Shown here: in pieces, positions 35,072 to 42,447 of the stretch
How the letters are laid out: every line of letters starts with the position of its first letter
How positions within the stretch are numbered: the first letter of the stretch is position 1
DNA from: CAYZQH01 sp050300015
GTDB taxonomy: Bacteria > Pseudomonadota > Gammaproteobacteria > Pseudomonadales > Cellvibrionaceae
Reading direction: 5' to 3'
Assembly: GCA_050300015.1 (NCBI GenBank)
Contig: JBNKWZ010000024.1
Coordinates: forward strand, 248,001-312,000
Length of the DNA: 64,000 nucleotides
The notes under the pieces: generated by a model
What the model saw: the letters and a program-made list of their open reading frames with translations, nothing else
Databases searched by the model: none
What the model was told of the DNA's origin: nothing
Position numbers and translations under genes: made by a program

Positions 35072-36015
35072 TGATGAACATTAAAATGGCAAACCCTCGC
35101 GGTTTTTGTGCTGGCGTGGATCGCGCGATCGACATCGTGAACCGAGCATTAGACGTGTTTGGTGCCCCCATCTATGTGCGTCATGAGGTTGTACACAATA
35201 AGTATGTGGTGAACAGCTTACGCGAGCGCGGAGCGGTGTTTGTTGACGAGTTGTGTGATGTTCCAGATAACGTTATTGTCATTTTCAGTGCGCATGGTGT
35301 GTCCCAGGCGGTGCGTCAAGAAGCCGAGCGTCGCGGGTTGAAGGTGTTTGATGCCACTTGTCCGTTGGTGACAAAAGTCCATTTAGAGGTGGTGAAGTAT
35401 TCGAGTGAAGGCTGGGAGTGTATTTTAATTGGTCATGAAGGCCATCCAGAAGTGGAAGGTACCATGGGCCAATATGATATTTCCGCAGGCGGTGCCATGT
35501 ATTTGGTGGAGTCTGAGGACGATGTGAATAAGCTGAAAATACAATACCCTGACAAACTCGCATACGTGACTCAAACAACGTTGTCGATGGATGACACTGC
35601 CAAAATTATCGAGCGACTTCGCGAGCGGTTTCCACAAATTGAGGGTCCGCGAAAAGATGACATTTGTTACGCTACGCAAAATCGGCAAGATGCCGTTAAA
35701 CAATTAGCGCTGGAATGTGAGGTGGTGTTGGTAGTGGGGTCGCCCAACAGCTCCAATTCGAATCGATTACGTGAATTGGCCGAGCGTTGTGGCGCGACAG
35801 CGCACTTAATTGATGGGCCGGAAGACGTACAAAAAAACTGGTTTTCGGGCTGTCAAACCATCGGAATTACCGCGGGGGCTTCTGCACCTGAAAAACTGGT
35901 TAAAGATGTGGTTATCAAACTGCAAACGCTTGGTGCAGCCCCGCCTCAAGAAATGCACGGTCGTGAAGAAAACGTGCGTTTTTCACTGCCAAAAGAACTC
36001 AAAAATACGGCCTAA
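35071..36015 (+). CDS. ispH: 4-hydroxy-3-methylbut-2-enyl diphosphate reductase
   Basis: The last enzyme of the MEP isoprenoid pathway, an iron-sulfur reductase. 314 residues with three conserved Cys contexts: PRGFCAGVDRAI, FDATCPLVTKVH, and the C in DDICYATQNRQ, plus HEVVHNKYVV and GSPNSSNSNRL. The start is ATG 35071 (or ATG 35074). In the ancestral arrangement rimO followed 36 bases later; now only its first codons remain before the integrated element. Confidence 0.97.
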   Translation: MMNIKMANPRGFCAGVDRAIDIVNRALDVFGAPIYVRHEVVHNKYVVNSLRERGAVFVDELCDVPDNVIVIFSAHGVSQAVRQEAERRGLKVFDATCPLVTKVHLEVVKYSSEGWECILIGHEGHPEVEGTMGQYDISAGGAMYLVESEDDVNKLKIQYPDKLAYVTQTTLSMDDTAKIIERLRERFPQIEGPRKDDICYATQNRQDAVKQLALECEVVLVVGSPNSSNSNRLRELAERCGATAHLIDGPEDVQKNWFSGCQTIGITAGASAPEKLVKDVVIKLQTLGAAPPQEMHGREENVRFSLPKELKNTA

Positions 36016-36051
36016 TGGTCGTGATCTCACTTTAATTTAAGCAAGGTTGTT

Positions 36052-36108
36052 ATGTCTGAATCCACACCCAAAGTCGGTTTTGTTTCACTCGGTTGCCCAA
36101 AGGGATGA
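36052..36108 (+). pseudogene. rimO: Orphaned 5' end of host rimO at the left element junction
   Basis: ATG 36052 begins MSESTPKVGFVSLGCPKG and stops at TGA 36106. Up to PK it is the N-terminus of RimO, the same SLGCPK segment that begins the intact gene at 44295. After CCAAA the sequence no longer resembles RimO. This is the host start codon and native leader left behind by integration of the 36102-44350 element. It could still be translated into a 18-residue peptide from the ispH mRNA. Confidence 0.9.
36073..36105. other. attL (left attachment junction)
   Basis: CTCGGTTGCCCAAA here corresponds to CTCGGCTGTCCAAA at the right junction. Both encode LGCPK. The longest uninterrupted identity at the join is CCAAA (36097-36101 and 44346-44350), which fits a serine-integrase crossover with a very short core. 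The exact crossover base cannot be fixed by eye. Confidence 0.75.
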
Positions 36109-36281
36109 TTATCAATACTTTTGAAAGTATATCTAAACGGGGCAAAATGATTCTACGCCGCTAACCTACATTACCCCTAGATGCACTTGACAATCATTCT
36201 CGTTTGTGAGATAATAAACGCTAATCTGGTATAAGAATAAAAAAACGGATTTGCATCTAGTCTGCGAAATAACGCCGAGTT

Positions 36282-36578
36282 CTATCGAACAGCAAAGCCC
36301 TTCAAGCAATCGCTTTTAATCTCAGAGTTAAGTTTTGACTGTAAATTACTTAGTTCTTTGACGGCAGTTTGCATGGAAGGCGATTGTTTCATGCACGTAA
36401 TCAAGTGATTCACTCTAGTTGCAAGAATTGTCTTGCAGCCAATTGGTAGATCTATTTTTTTAGCCTTGATAGTGGAAAAGTAGCGAGGACTTTTATCTAA
36501 AAAGTTTTGCGAGTAATCCCCTTCGCTGCGGCAATATCCATATTTTTTCAATTGATCATAGACTTCTTGTGCCAACAT
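36282..36578 (-). CDS. Small hypothetical protein, possibly DUF6626
   Basis: 98 residues. The N-terminal part EVYDQLKKYGYCRSEGDYSQ followed by LDKSPRYFSTIKAK resembles, from memory, small proteins grouped as DUF6626, often found in integrated elements and likely DNA-binding by their helical, weakly HTH-like look. The rest is Lys/Ser-rich and helical. It is the leftmost gene of the island and points toward the left junction. It could be a regulator or a directionality factor, but nothing in the sequence proves that. Confidence 0.5.
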   Translation of the reverse strand: MLAQEVYDQLKKYGYCRSEGDYSQNFLDKSPRYFSTIKAKKIDLPIGCKTILATRVNHLITCMKQSPSMQTAVKELSNLQSKLNSEIKSDCLKGFAVR

Positions 36579-36899
36579 TTTCGTCCTTTTTTGAAGTATT
36601 TATCAAAAAAGAATGGGTGCGGATACCCCCTTGTTTGGATTGATCTCAAAAGCACTGGGAATTACGTCCGTGTTAGTGATTTTTAGTTGGGTCTGAGCAC
36701 CTGTTGAAAGTGGATATCTGAAAACACACTTATTGTTTTAATATTTTGAACGTGTGGGGTATTAGCAAATATGCCCTTTTGCGGATAGATCAAAAATTGA
36801 TGCAGAAATAGAGCCTAACTACGTATTTTTTAGCAATTTTAATAAATAACCTATAACAAGGAAAAATACTTACAGAACATAGAATGACATGGAGGTCAT
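36579..36899. other. Divergent intergenic region in the element
   Basis: AT-rich, between the minus-strand 98-codon gene and the HUH gene. A clear GGAGG at 36891-36895 serves the HUH start. No other feature is supported. Confidence 0.5.
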
Positions 36900-37427
36900 A
36901 TGAGTTATAAACATTTTAGTGCAGTCTCGATAAATGGGGTCGAGAGGGAGTTCTCCAACGTAAATGCAGCAAATGAGTCTGTGCGAGATTGGGGTGGAAA
37001 GAATTTCGTCAGAAATAGAGATTTTGAGTTTTGTCTGACGTTTCAGAGGGCGCCAGAGTCCGAAGAGGAGTTAATGCAAGCAATAAGGCACTTTAAAAAT
37101 GTGCTTAGGCGGAAACTTCTTTCTCGTGGTGATCAACGGAAGGCAAAGAAAAATCCTGACCTTGACCTAAAGATGATGGGTATAAAAGAGGGAAGTCTGG
37201 GGGGTGATGTTCATTTTCACGTGGTTATGCGTTTGCCAAATGGGGTAACTTTCGTAAAGGCCAAAAAGGCAATTGTAAAAAGTTGGAGGCGAATTTATGG
37301 GGCTGGATTCAAATTTGATTTTCGGCCTTACAGTGACTCAGGAATTATTCAGTATAACGCTAAGGAAATCACGCCCTGCAATACAGACGGTATTTGTCTG
37401 GAGTTAACCTCAGTGAAAAATAGATAA
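36900..37427 (+). CDS. Small HUH endonuclease, rolling-circle Rep-like
   Basis: 175 residues with the three motifs of HUH (rolling-circle replication/mobilisation) enzymes in order and spacing. Motif I is FCLTFQ (residues 44-49). Motif II is HFHVVM, with the metal-binding histidines at 105 and 107. Motif III is YNAKE, with a candidate catalytic Tyr152 followed by Lys155. The family nicks single-stranded DNA and stays bound through the tyrosine. It is much shorter than plasmid Reps that carry a helicase, closer to Rep proteins of small phages and IS-like elements. GGAGG sits four bases before the ATG. Role in the element (replication after excision, or transfer) is inference. Confidence 0.65.
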   Translation: MSYKHFSAVSINGVEREFSNVNAANESVRDWGGKNFVRNRDFEFCLTFQRAPESEEELMQAIRHFKNVLRRKLLSRGDQRKAKKNPDLDLKMMGIKEGSLGGDVHFHVVMRLPNGVTFVKAKKAIVKSWRRIYGAGFKFDFRPYSDSGIIQYNAKEITPCNTDGICLELTSVKNR

Positions 37428-37816
37428 ACTTTTTAAAGATAGGCCACTACACGGCTTAGTGTTTCGGTTCGAAGCAAACACCAGCGTAGCGTGCTGCTAA
37501 AAATAATCCGTCCTTTACAAGTGTAGTATCTGGTATGTGCGTATCGCCTGCCATTGAAAAGGGGGTTGTCTGTGAGATAAGCGGGTCTGTGAAGATCCGT
37601 GAGTTGGCTCTATGTGTGTATTTATCGTGTCCGGCTGTTAGGGGGTTAAAATCCCTTAACAGAACTTGTCTCTAATAGGTTTAAGACGAAGCACATCACA
37701 GCATGAAGTTCTATAACCAAGTATCACGAAACACTACAAATGTGAATAAAAAGAGTATTGGAAGAGTGGTGAACGAGAGGTTAAAGTTAATATACATATG
37801 AGTGGAGTGGTAAGTA
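37428..37816 (+). other. Non-coding stretch with a hairpin, candidate Rep target
   Basis: No gene over about 390 bases. At 37635-37662, CTGTTAGGGGG and TCCCTTAACAG form an imperfect hairpin around TTAAAA. A hairpin just downstream of an HUH gene is where a double-strand origin or nick site could lie, but it could equally be a terminator without a T-run. Confidence 0.4.
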
Positions 37817-38344
37817 ATGACAAAGATGAGACCAAGTCAGATATATTGGATTAGGTATGAGGCTGGTATGGTTGATTCAATGTTCGTGAAATATTTCTTT
37901 CAGTGGTATCGGAACCCAGAGTTGCAAGTTGTGGTTTCTGTAAACCGTTTTTATAAATCGACGGATACTCCCGTTAATTCACCGATGTTATCTCACCCAA
38001 TACTTGTGGCTCTCTGCCCGTCAGTGGCACGCCAAGAATTTGAATCAATAGCAGCCAAATACTACGATAAAAAACTTGTGGATCGTGGTGCCGAAAATGC
38101 CTGTAAGTTAATGTTCGAAAGTGAAAAAATGGTTTGTGTATTTCGTGATGACTTAAGTTTTTCTTTAGTAGGAATTGAAAGCGCATCCTTGGAGATGTGG
38201 GATGGCTCCGATGTTTTACGTATTAAGGCTGAAGATATTAAAGTTTTGCGAGACACGATTGATCTTGATCAGGAGTCGTATTGGTCCCCAAGCACAGTCC
38301 GACACCAATCTTGGAATAAATTGGAGTGCGGTGCTTTTTCTTAA
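37817..38344 (+). CDS. Hypothetical protein of the element
   Basis: 175 residues, not recognised. It starts PSQIYWIRYEAGMVDSMFVK, is mixed alpha/beta in look, and has no signal, membrane segment, zinc motif or nucleotide loop. GGAGTGG lies about ten bases before the ATG. It ends seven bases before the convergent tyrosine recombinase gene. Its size and its place after the HUH gene make a replication or transfer accessory possible, without evidence. Confidence 0.6.
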   Translation: MTKMRPSQIYWIRYEAGMVDSMFVKYFFQWYRNPELQVVVSVNRFYKSTDTPVNSPMLSHPILVALCPSVARQEFESIAAKYYDKKLVDRGAENACKLMFESEKMVCVFRDDLSFSLVGIESASLEMWDGSDVLRIKAEDIKVLRDTIDLDQESYWSPSTVRHQSWNKLECGAFS

Positions 38345-38351
38345 GGCGTAA

Positions 38352-38987
38352 TCACCACTCTATCTTATCAAACTGCTTTGCGCTCTCATGCAAATATTGC
38401 GTAGTGTTTTGAATGTTTTTGTGCCCGAGATAAACTTGAACTGTTCTAAGGTCTATTCCTTTGTCAATAAGGTCTGTTCCGCACGCATGTCTTAAAGAGT
38501 GGGGGTTCCATGAGACTCCTAATGCTTGCAGAGAAAATTTAGAGAGCATCTTTCGAAACCCGTCAGCCGATATGGGAGTTCCTCTTTCATTCAAAAACAC
38601 AAAGCCTTGAAGTGGCTGTCCAGCGCTTCTATGCGCGCGTCTCAAGAGCATTAGTTCTCTTTTACAACTAATGGGGTGGACGGTGTCAATGCCGTTCTTA
38701 CGCCTTTTCACGGCCACCTGAAGGGTTTTTAGATTGATATGCTGCCATTTAAGGTCGAGCGCCTCACTAATGCGGAATGCGTGCCTGTGGATCACTCGAA
38801 TGAGCAACTCGTCTCTATCTGGATACCTGCTGCCAGCCCTAACAGCCGAGCAAATTTGTTCAACTTCAAAGGATTGGAGGTTGCGACGCCCCCGTAATTC
38901 GTCGTTTGCTTTTCGAGAGCGGTTAACATTCGACCTTTCAGTGAGTTTTGATTTTCTGAAATTGCCTTCAATCACCTTATTCTTCAT
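38352..38987 (-). CDS. Tyrosine recombinase, FimB/FimE-size
   Basis: 211 residues, essentially only a catalytic domain plus a short basic N-terminus. The active-site set is visible: Arg72 in RHAFRISEALDL, a Lys near 97 in KRRKNGI, HSLRHACG (His163, Arg166), LGHK (His189) and the nucleophile Tyr198 in NTTQYLH. The length and the RHAFRISEALDL pattern resemble FimB/FimE invertases rather than phage integrases, which have an arm-binding domain. As integration is explained by the serine recombinase, this enzyme may resolve dimers, invert DNA, or be a remnant of another element. The IR at 39011-39048 is just upstream. Confidence 0.88.
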   Translation of the reverse strand: MKNKVIEGNFRKSKLTERSNVNRSRKANDELRGRRNLQSFEVEQICSAVRAGSRYPDRDELLIRVIHRHAFRISEALDLKWQHINLKTLQVAVKRRKNGIDTVHPISCKRELMLLRRAHRSAGQPLQGFVFLNERGTPISADGFRKMLSKFSLQALGVSWNPHSLRHACGTDLIDKGIDLRTVQVYLGHKNIQNTTQYLHESAKQFDKIEW

Positions 38988-39010
38988 GGGTCAACCTTCT
39001 CAACATTCGA

Positions 39011-39048
39011 CAAAACAACTATAACCTAGAAAGTATAGCGTTGTTTGG
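39011..39048. repeat. Imperfect inverted repeat between recombinase and R-M genes
   Basis: CAAAACAACTATA (39011-39023) and TATAGCGTTGTTTGG (39034-39048) are near-inverted arms separated by ten bases. The layout resembles either a tyrosine-recombinase core site or an operator controlling the divergent genes. From 39049 to 39397 I see no other supported feature. Confidence 0.5.
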
Positions 39049-39397
39049 CTAAAAAACAACCAGGAAGAACTGGTGAGGTGCTTTCCGTTAGTTGGTGCGA
39101 ACCCTTCTGGATGTTAGCGGTGTCGCTTGCAAAATCGAATGTTATCATTGATATATGTATGTATATACAGTATTATTTTGGTTTGGTATATGAAGCCTAT
39201 TTGATCGGATTGGCTTTAAAATCAACTATATGGTTGATAAGTGTTCTTATTTGTGGCGGTTTGCGAATTCTTGCTGCTGATGTAGAAAGAACTCCTGGCT
39301 TTGTCCCTCCGTGGTTTTTAAAATCCCCGAGGTGTAGCGAATGGTCTTTGATGGCCTTCGATAATAACAAGCCAGACTTTCTATATTGGGGACTAGA

Positions 39398-40009
39398 ATG
39401 GATGCAGATAAACACTTATTCAAATCTCAATCTTTCATTGAGTTGATTCAAGAAGCCATAAACTTCATGAACTCCACTCCTGTTGAAGCGCTTCCTCCTG
39501 AAGATAGGTTTCTTGGGGGTGGCATATACGCTCTATACTACGCTGGAAGATTCCCGGGTTATCGGGAGGTCTATGAGAAAAAGACCGATTTGCCTATATA
39601 TGTAGGTAAAGCAGTGTTACCAGGTTGGCGGCAGGGTAGGGGTTCTGATGGTAAAGTTTCTGCGGCGCTCTATAGTAGGCTTCGAGAGCATTCTAGGAGT
39701 ATTGATTTGGCGGAAAATTTGGAACTAGAAGACTTTTCATGTCGATTTATGATTTTAAGGGATCGAGAGGCCGATTTGATAAGCACTGTAGAGGCCACAC
39801 TTACAAGGCTCTATAACCCTCTCTGGAATTCACATCTTGATGGGTTTGGGAATCACGATCCGGGGAAGGGAAGATACCAGCAGGCTAAGTCTGAATGGGA
39901 TGTGTTGCACCCAGGAAGAAAGTGGGCAGAAAAATTAACTGGGATACCTCCAGAGTTAGCAAAGATAGAAGAGAAAATTTCAAAATACTATGAATTACAG
40001 TCAGCATAA
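39398..40009 (+). CDS. Eco29kI-family type II restriction endonuclease (GIY-YIG)
   Basis: 203 residues from ATG 39398. GGGIYALYYAG and LPIYVGKAVLPGW form the GIY-YIG pair (residues 42-44 and 68-70). RLREH supplies the Arg and His of the active site. STVEATLTRLYNPLWN supplies the Glu and Asn. This order is that of R.Eco29kI, a GIY-YIG enzyme that cuts CCGCGG; the target here is only inferred. The gene overlaps the methyltransferase gene by 20 bases, endonuclease first, as in the Eco29kI system. No C-protein gene is visible. Confidence 0.85.
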   Translation: MDADKHLFKSQSFIELIQEAINFMNSTPVEALPPEDRFLGGGIYALYYAGRFPGYREVYEKKTDLPIYVGKAVLPGWRQGRGSDGKVSAALYSRLREHSRSIDLAENLELEDFSCRFMILRDREADLISTVEATLTRLYNPLWNSHLDGFGNHDPGKGRYQQAKSEWDVLHPGRKWAEKLTGIPPELAKIEEKISKYYELQSA

Positions 40010-41165
40010 CTCAATCGAACTATTTTCCGGAGCAGGCGGCTTGGCGTTGGGAATGTCGAAAAGCGGGTTTCATCATGAATTGCTCGTTGAATTTAACAAG
40101 GATGCGATTGATACGCTAATCAATAACCATGATGAAGGTCAGCGAGAGATCAAAGACTGGAATATTGTTCATGATGATGTTGCGAATGTGTCATTTAAGA
40201 AATATAGGAGAAAAATTTCTGTAGTTGCTGGGGGGCCACCGTGTCAACCGTTTTCGCTTGGAGGGAAGCACAAAGCGTTTAATGATAAGCGGGATATGTT
40301 CCCTCAGGCGGTGAGGTCTGTTAGAGAATGTAGGCCGAATGCATTTATTTTTGAGAATGTGAAGGGTTTGCTTCGTAAAAGTTTTTCATCTTATTTTGAA
40401 TACATCCTATTACAGTTGACCTATCCGAATATATTGCTTGAGCCGGGTGAGGATTGGGAAAAACATTTGTGTAGACTTGAAGAGACCCATACAAAAGGAA
40501 ATTATCGCGGGCTGAAATACAATGTGGTTTTTCGTCTTTTAAATTCGGCTGACTATGGTGTTCCGCAGAAAAGAGAAAGGGTGTTCATTGTCGGCTTTAG
40601 AAATGATCTGGGAGTGGAGTGGGCTTTTCCTAAAGCCACTCATTCTCATGATGCTCTGTTGTGGGATCAGTATGTAAGTGAAGAGTATTGGAAGAGGAAT
40701 CAAATTTCAAATTCAGACCGGCCAAAACTCAGAGTTTCTAAAGAGGTATTAGCCCAAAGATTAAAAAATAAATACGGTTTTTTTAAGCCTCAGGAAAAGC
40801 CTTGGGTGACTGTAAGAGAAGCAATTAAAGATTTGCCATCTCCTAAGAAACCTAATTCATTTAACAATCATATATTCAAAGGCGGAGCCAAATCGTATCC
40901 GGGGCATACGGGAAGTCCAATTGATGAGCCTTCAAAGGCTCTCAAGGCAGGTGATCATGGTGTGCCGGGTGGAGAAAATATGATTAGGTTTAATGATGAT
41001 TCAATTCGATATTTTACAGTAAGAGAGGCGGCACGAATACAAACGTTTCCAGATGATTATCATATATCTGGAGCATGGACTGAGTGTATGCGTCAAATAG
41101 GTAATGCGGTGCCCGTGACGTTGGCAGAGGTTGTCTCTAAGAGCGTTTATGATGCAATTTCATAA
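39990..41165 (+). CDS. DNA (cytosine-5) methyltransferase, partner of the GIY-YIG enzyme
   Basis: 391 residues with the ordered C5-MTase motifs: I, LFSGAGGLALGM (AdoMet site); IV, GGPPCQPFS with the nucleophile Cys85; VI, FENVKG; VIII, QKRERVFIVG; then a target-recognition region; IX, REAARIQTFPDDY; and X, QIGNAVPV. It protects host DNA from the paired endonuclease. Several CCGCGG sites exist in the flanking chromosome (for example at 11248, 26410, 33381 and 35870), so if that is the target, methylation is required for survival with this element. Confidence 0.93.
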   Translation: MNYSQHNSIELFSGAGGLALGMSKSGFHHELLVEFNKDAIDTLINNHDEGQREIKDWNIVHDDVANVSFKKYRRKISVVAGGPPCQPFSLGGKHKAFNDKRDMFPQAVRSVRECRPNAFIFENVKGLLRKSFSSYFEYILLQLTYPNILLEPGEDWEKHLCRLEETHTKGNYRGLKYNVVFRLLNSADYGVPQKRERVFIVGFRNDLGVEWAFPKATHSHDALLWDQYVSEEYWKRNQISNSDRPKLRVSKEVLAQRLKNKYGFFKPQEKPWVTVREAIKDLPSPKKPNSFNNHIFKGGAKSYPGHTGSPIDEPSKALKAGDHGVPGGENMIRFNDDSIRYFTVREAARIQTFPDDYHISGAWTECMRQIGNAVPVTLAEVVSKSVYDAIS

Positions 41166-41227
41166 GCATTTAAAGCGCGAATGGTATTCCCTAATTCTTG
41201 AGATTTTGCTAGTCATTAGTGTCAAGC

Positions 41228-41386
41228 ATGACGGAGACCAATTTTTTCACGGCGCAGAGTTTATTGCTAGAGCGGAGCATTAGGTTTAGTCTGGATGAAT
41301 TTTCAAATAGATTTATAAGTGGAGCGCATCTTCCCTCTGGTGAGGATTTGGATAATGCCGTAAGAAATGTTCTAGGGTGTGAGTGA
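41228..41386 (+). CDS. Possible 52-residue protein after the R-M pair
   Basis: ATG 41228 opens a frame to TGA 41386 reading METNFFTAQ-like N-terminus (MTETNFFTAQSLLLERS) and ending DLDNAVRNVLGCE. It is soluble and helical in look, without a recognisable domain. No strong ribosome site is visible. It may be a real small gene or the N-terminus of a truncated one. The rest of 41166-41555 appears empty. Confidence 0.3.
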   Translation: MTETNFFTAQSLLLERSIRFSLDEFSNRFISGAHLPSGEDLDNAVRNVLGCE

Positions 41387-41555
41387 TTTTCGATAATACG
41401 GCGAACGCAATATGCTGGAACTGGGGTGATATGGAATTTTTTCTCTCAAGAAAGCGGAAGGTCAATTTTTTCTCAGTCGTATATGGCGATTTTAGTTTTG
41501 GTTGGTTTGCATGGTGGGGCGTGGCTCAGTTGGGTGTTTTCAACGCGCCATAGGG

Positions 41556-41780
41556 TTATTTTTTTTCGTTTTTATGAATCTTAAGTTTTTTGCGCCGCTC
41601 TTCGGGTGTTTGTTCTTCTGGTTCATCAGGGAATTGCTCCCCGTCTGTTTTATCTAAGGAATCTTCCGACCCATTCAAAATTCCCCGTTCGTCAAAATCA
41701 GGAGCATGATTTGGATCAAAGAGGTCTTTCGCGGCCTCTTTAAGTTTTTTACGTATTTCTTCTAATTCTTTATCGTTCAT
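41556..41780 (-). CDS. Small acidic hypothetical protein of the element
   Basis: 74 residues, very rich in Glu, Asp and Lys (KELEEIRKKLKEAAKDLF, then PDEPEEQTPEERRKKLKIHK). It overlaps the upstream gene by four bases (ATGA), good evidence for translation as a coupled pair. No domain is recognised. Small charged proteins coded beside a serine integrase are candidates for the recombination directionality factor, but that is context only. Confidence 0.55.
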   Translation of the reverse strand: MNDKELEEIRKKLKEAAKDLFDPNHAPDFDERGILNGSEDSLDKTDGEQFPDEPEEQTPEERRKKLKIHKNEKK

Positions 41781-42340
41781 CCTAACTCCTTAAAACAAAA
41801 GTTTCCCTTGTTGTCAAAAGAGAACCCTTTCTTGCTCAGGTAATAGTTCTTAACAGACTCATTTACAGGCTGCATTATTCGGAGTTGAGTGCAATTGTTA
41901 ACGCGAGCATAAGCCTCATAAGCAATAATATTTATGTCTGTAATCAGCCCTTCTAATGCAGACCCAGCAGGGTTCGCTTCGATAATATCAAGCCTAATTT
42001 TGCTGCCGCCAAAGGTTGGTCTGCCGATGCTAGCAGAGCATAATGTAAATCCTTTATGCCATAACGTAAGGTCAAATTTCTTTGGGTGGTTTTTATATGA
42101 ATTCTCGACCTTATCCCAATCCCAAGCGGCTCTACGTAACTCATATATTTCCCATCTACGTAGTTCCTTCATTGCGCGCATGTTTATTGGCTGGAAAGAG
42201 ATGCTTTCCTTCTGAATGGCGCCTTTTTTGCCTTTAAGGATGTTGGGTAGTTGTTCGTAGGCTAATTGATAAGCAATGAGTTTACGCTGCTCAGCCATGC
42301 TTTTTACTTCATTGAAACTTGGCTTTTTTAGCGCAGTCAT
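41777..42340 (-). CDS. Hypothetical protein with GNAT-like C-terminal pattern
   Basis: 187 residues. The central and C-terminal parts (ITDINIIAYEAYARVNNCTQ, then RIMQPVNESVKNYYLSKKGF) recall the end of a GNAT acetyltransferase fold, where a Tyr-x-x-x-GF segment closes the domain. The acetyl-CoA loop is not clearly seen, so catalytic function is doubtful. The N-terminus is basic and helical. It lies 107 bases downstream of the serine recombinase on the same strand and is coupled to the 74-codon gene. Confidence 0.55.
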   Translation of the reverse strand: MTALKKPSFNEVKSMAEQRKLIAYQLAYEQLPNILKGKKGAIQKESISFQPINMRAMKELRRWEIYELRRAAWDWDKVENSYKNHPKKFDLTLWHKGFTLCSASIGRPTFGGSKIRLDIIEANPAGSALEGLITDINIIAYEAYARVNNCTQLRIMQPVNESVKNYYLSKKGFSFDNKGNFCFKELG

Positions 42341-42447
42341 TGTGCTTCCTCAAGTGTTATGTATTGATTGGTAATAGCAACATTATACTCAGATATTGGG
42401 AGTGTTAAAATCAAAATGGATGGTTAAAGGTCGATCATTTTGGGGGG

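Noticed and set aside
37450..37520. GGTTCGAA resembling a tRNA T-loop
   Set aside because: No acceptor stem, anticodon arm or D-arm can be folded around it.
39045..39446. 133-codon plus-strand frame with hydrophobic stretches ahead of the restriction gene
   Set aside because: TTG start, no ribosome site, overlaps the restriction endonuclease start, and no family pattern. Treated as non-coding.
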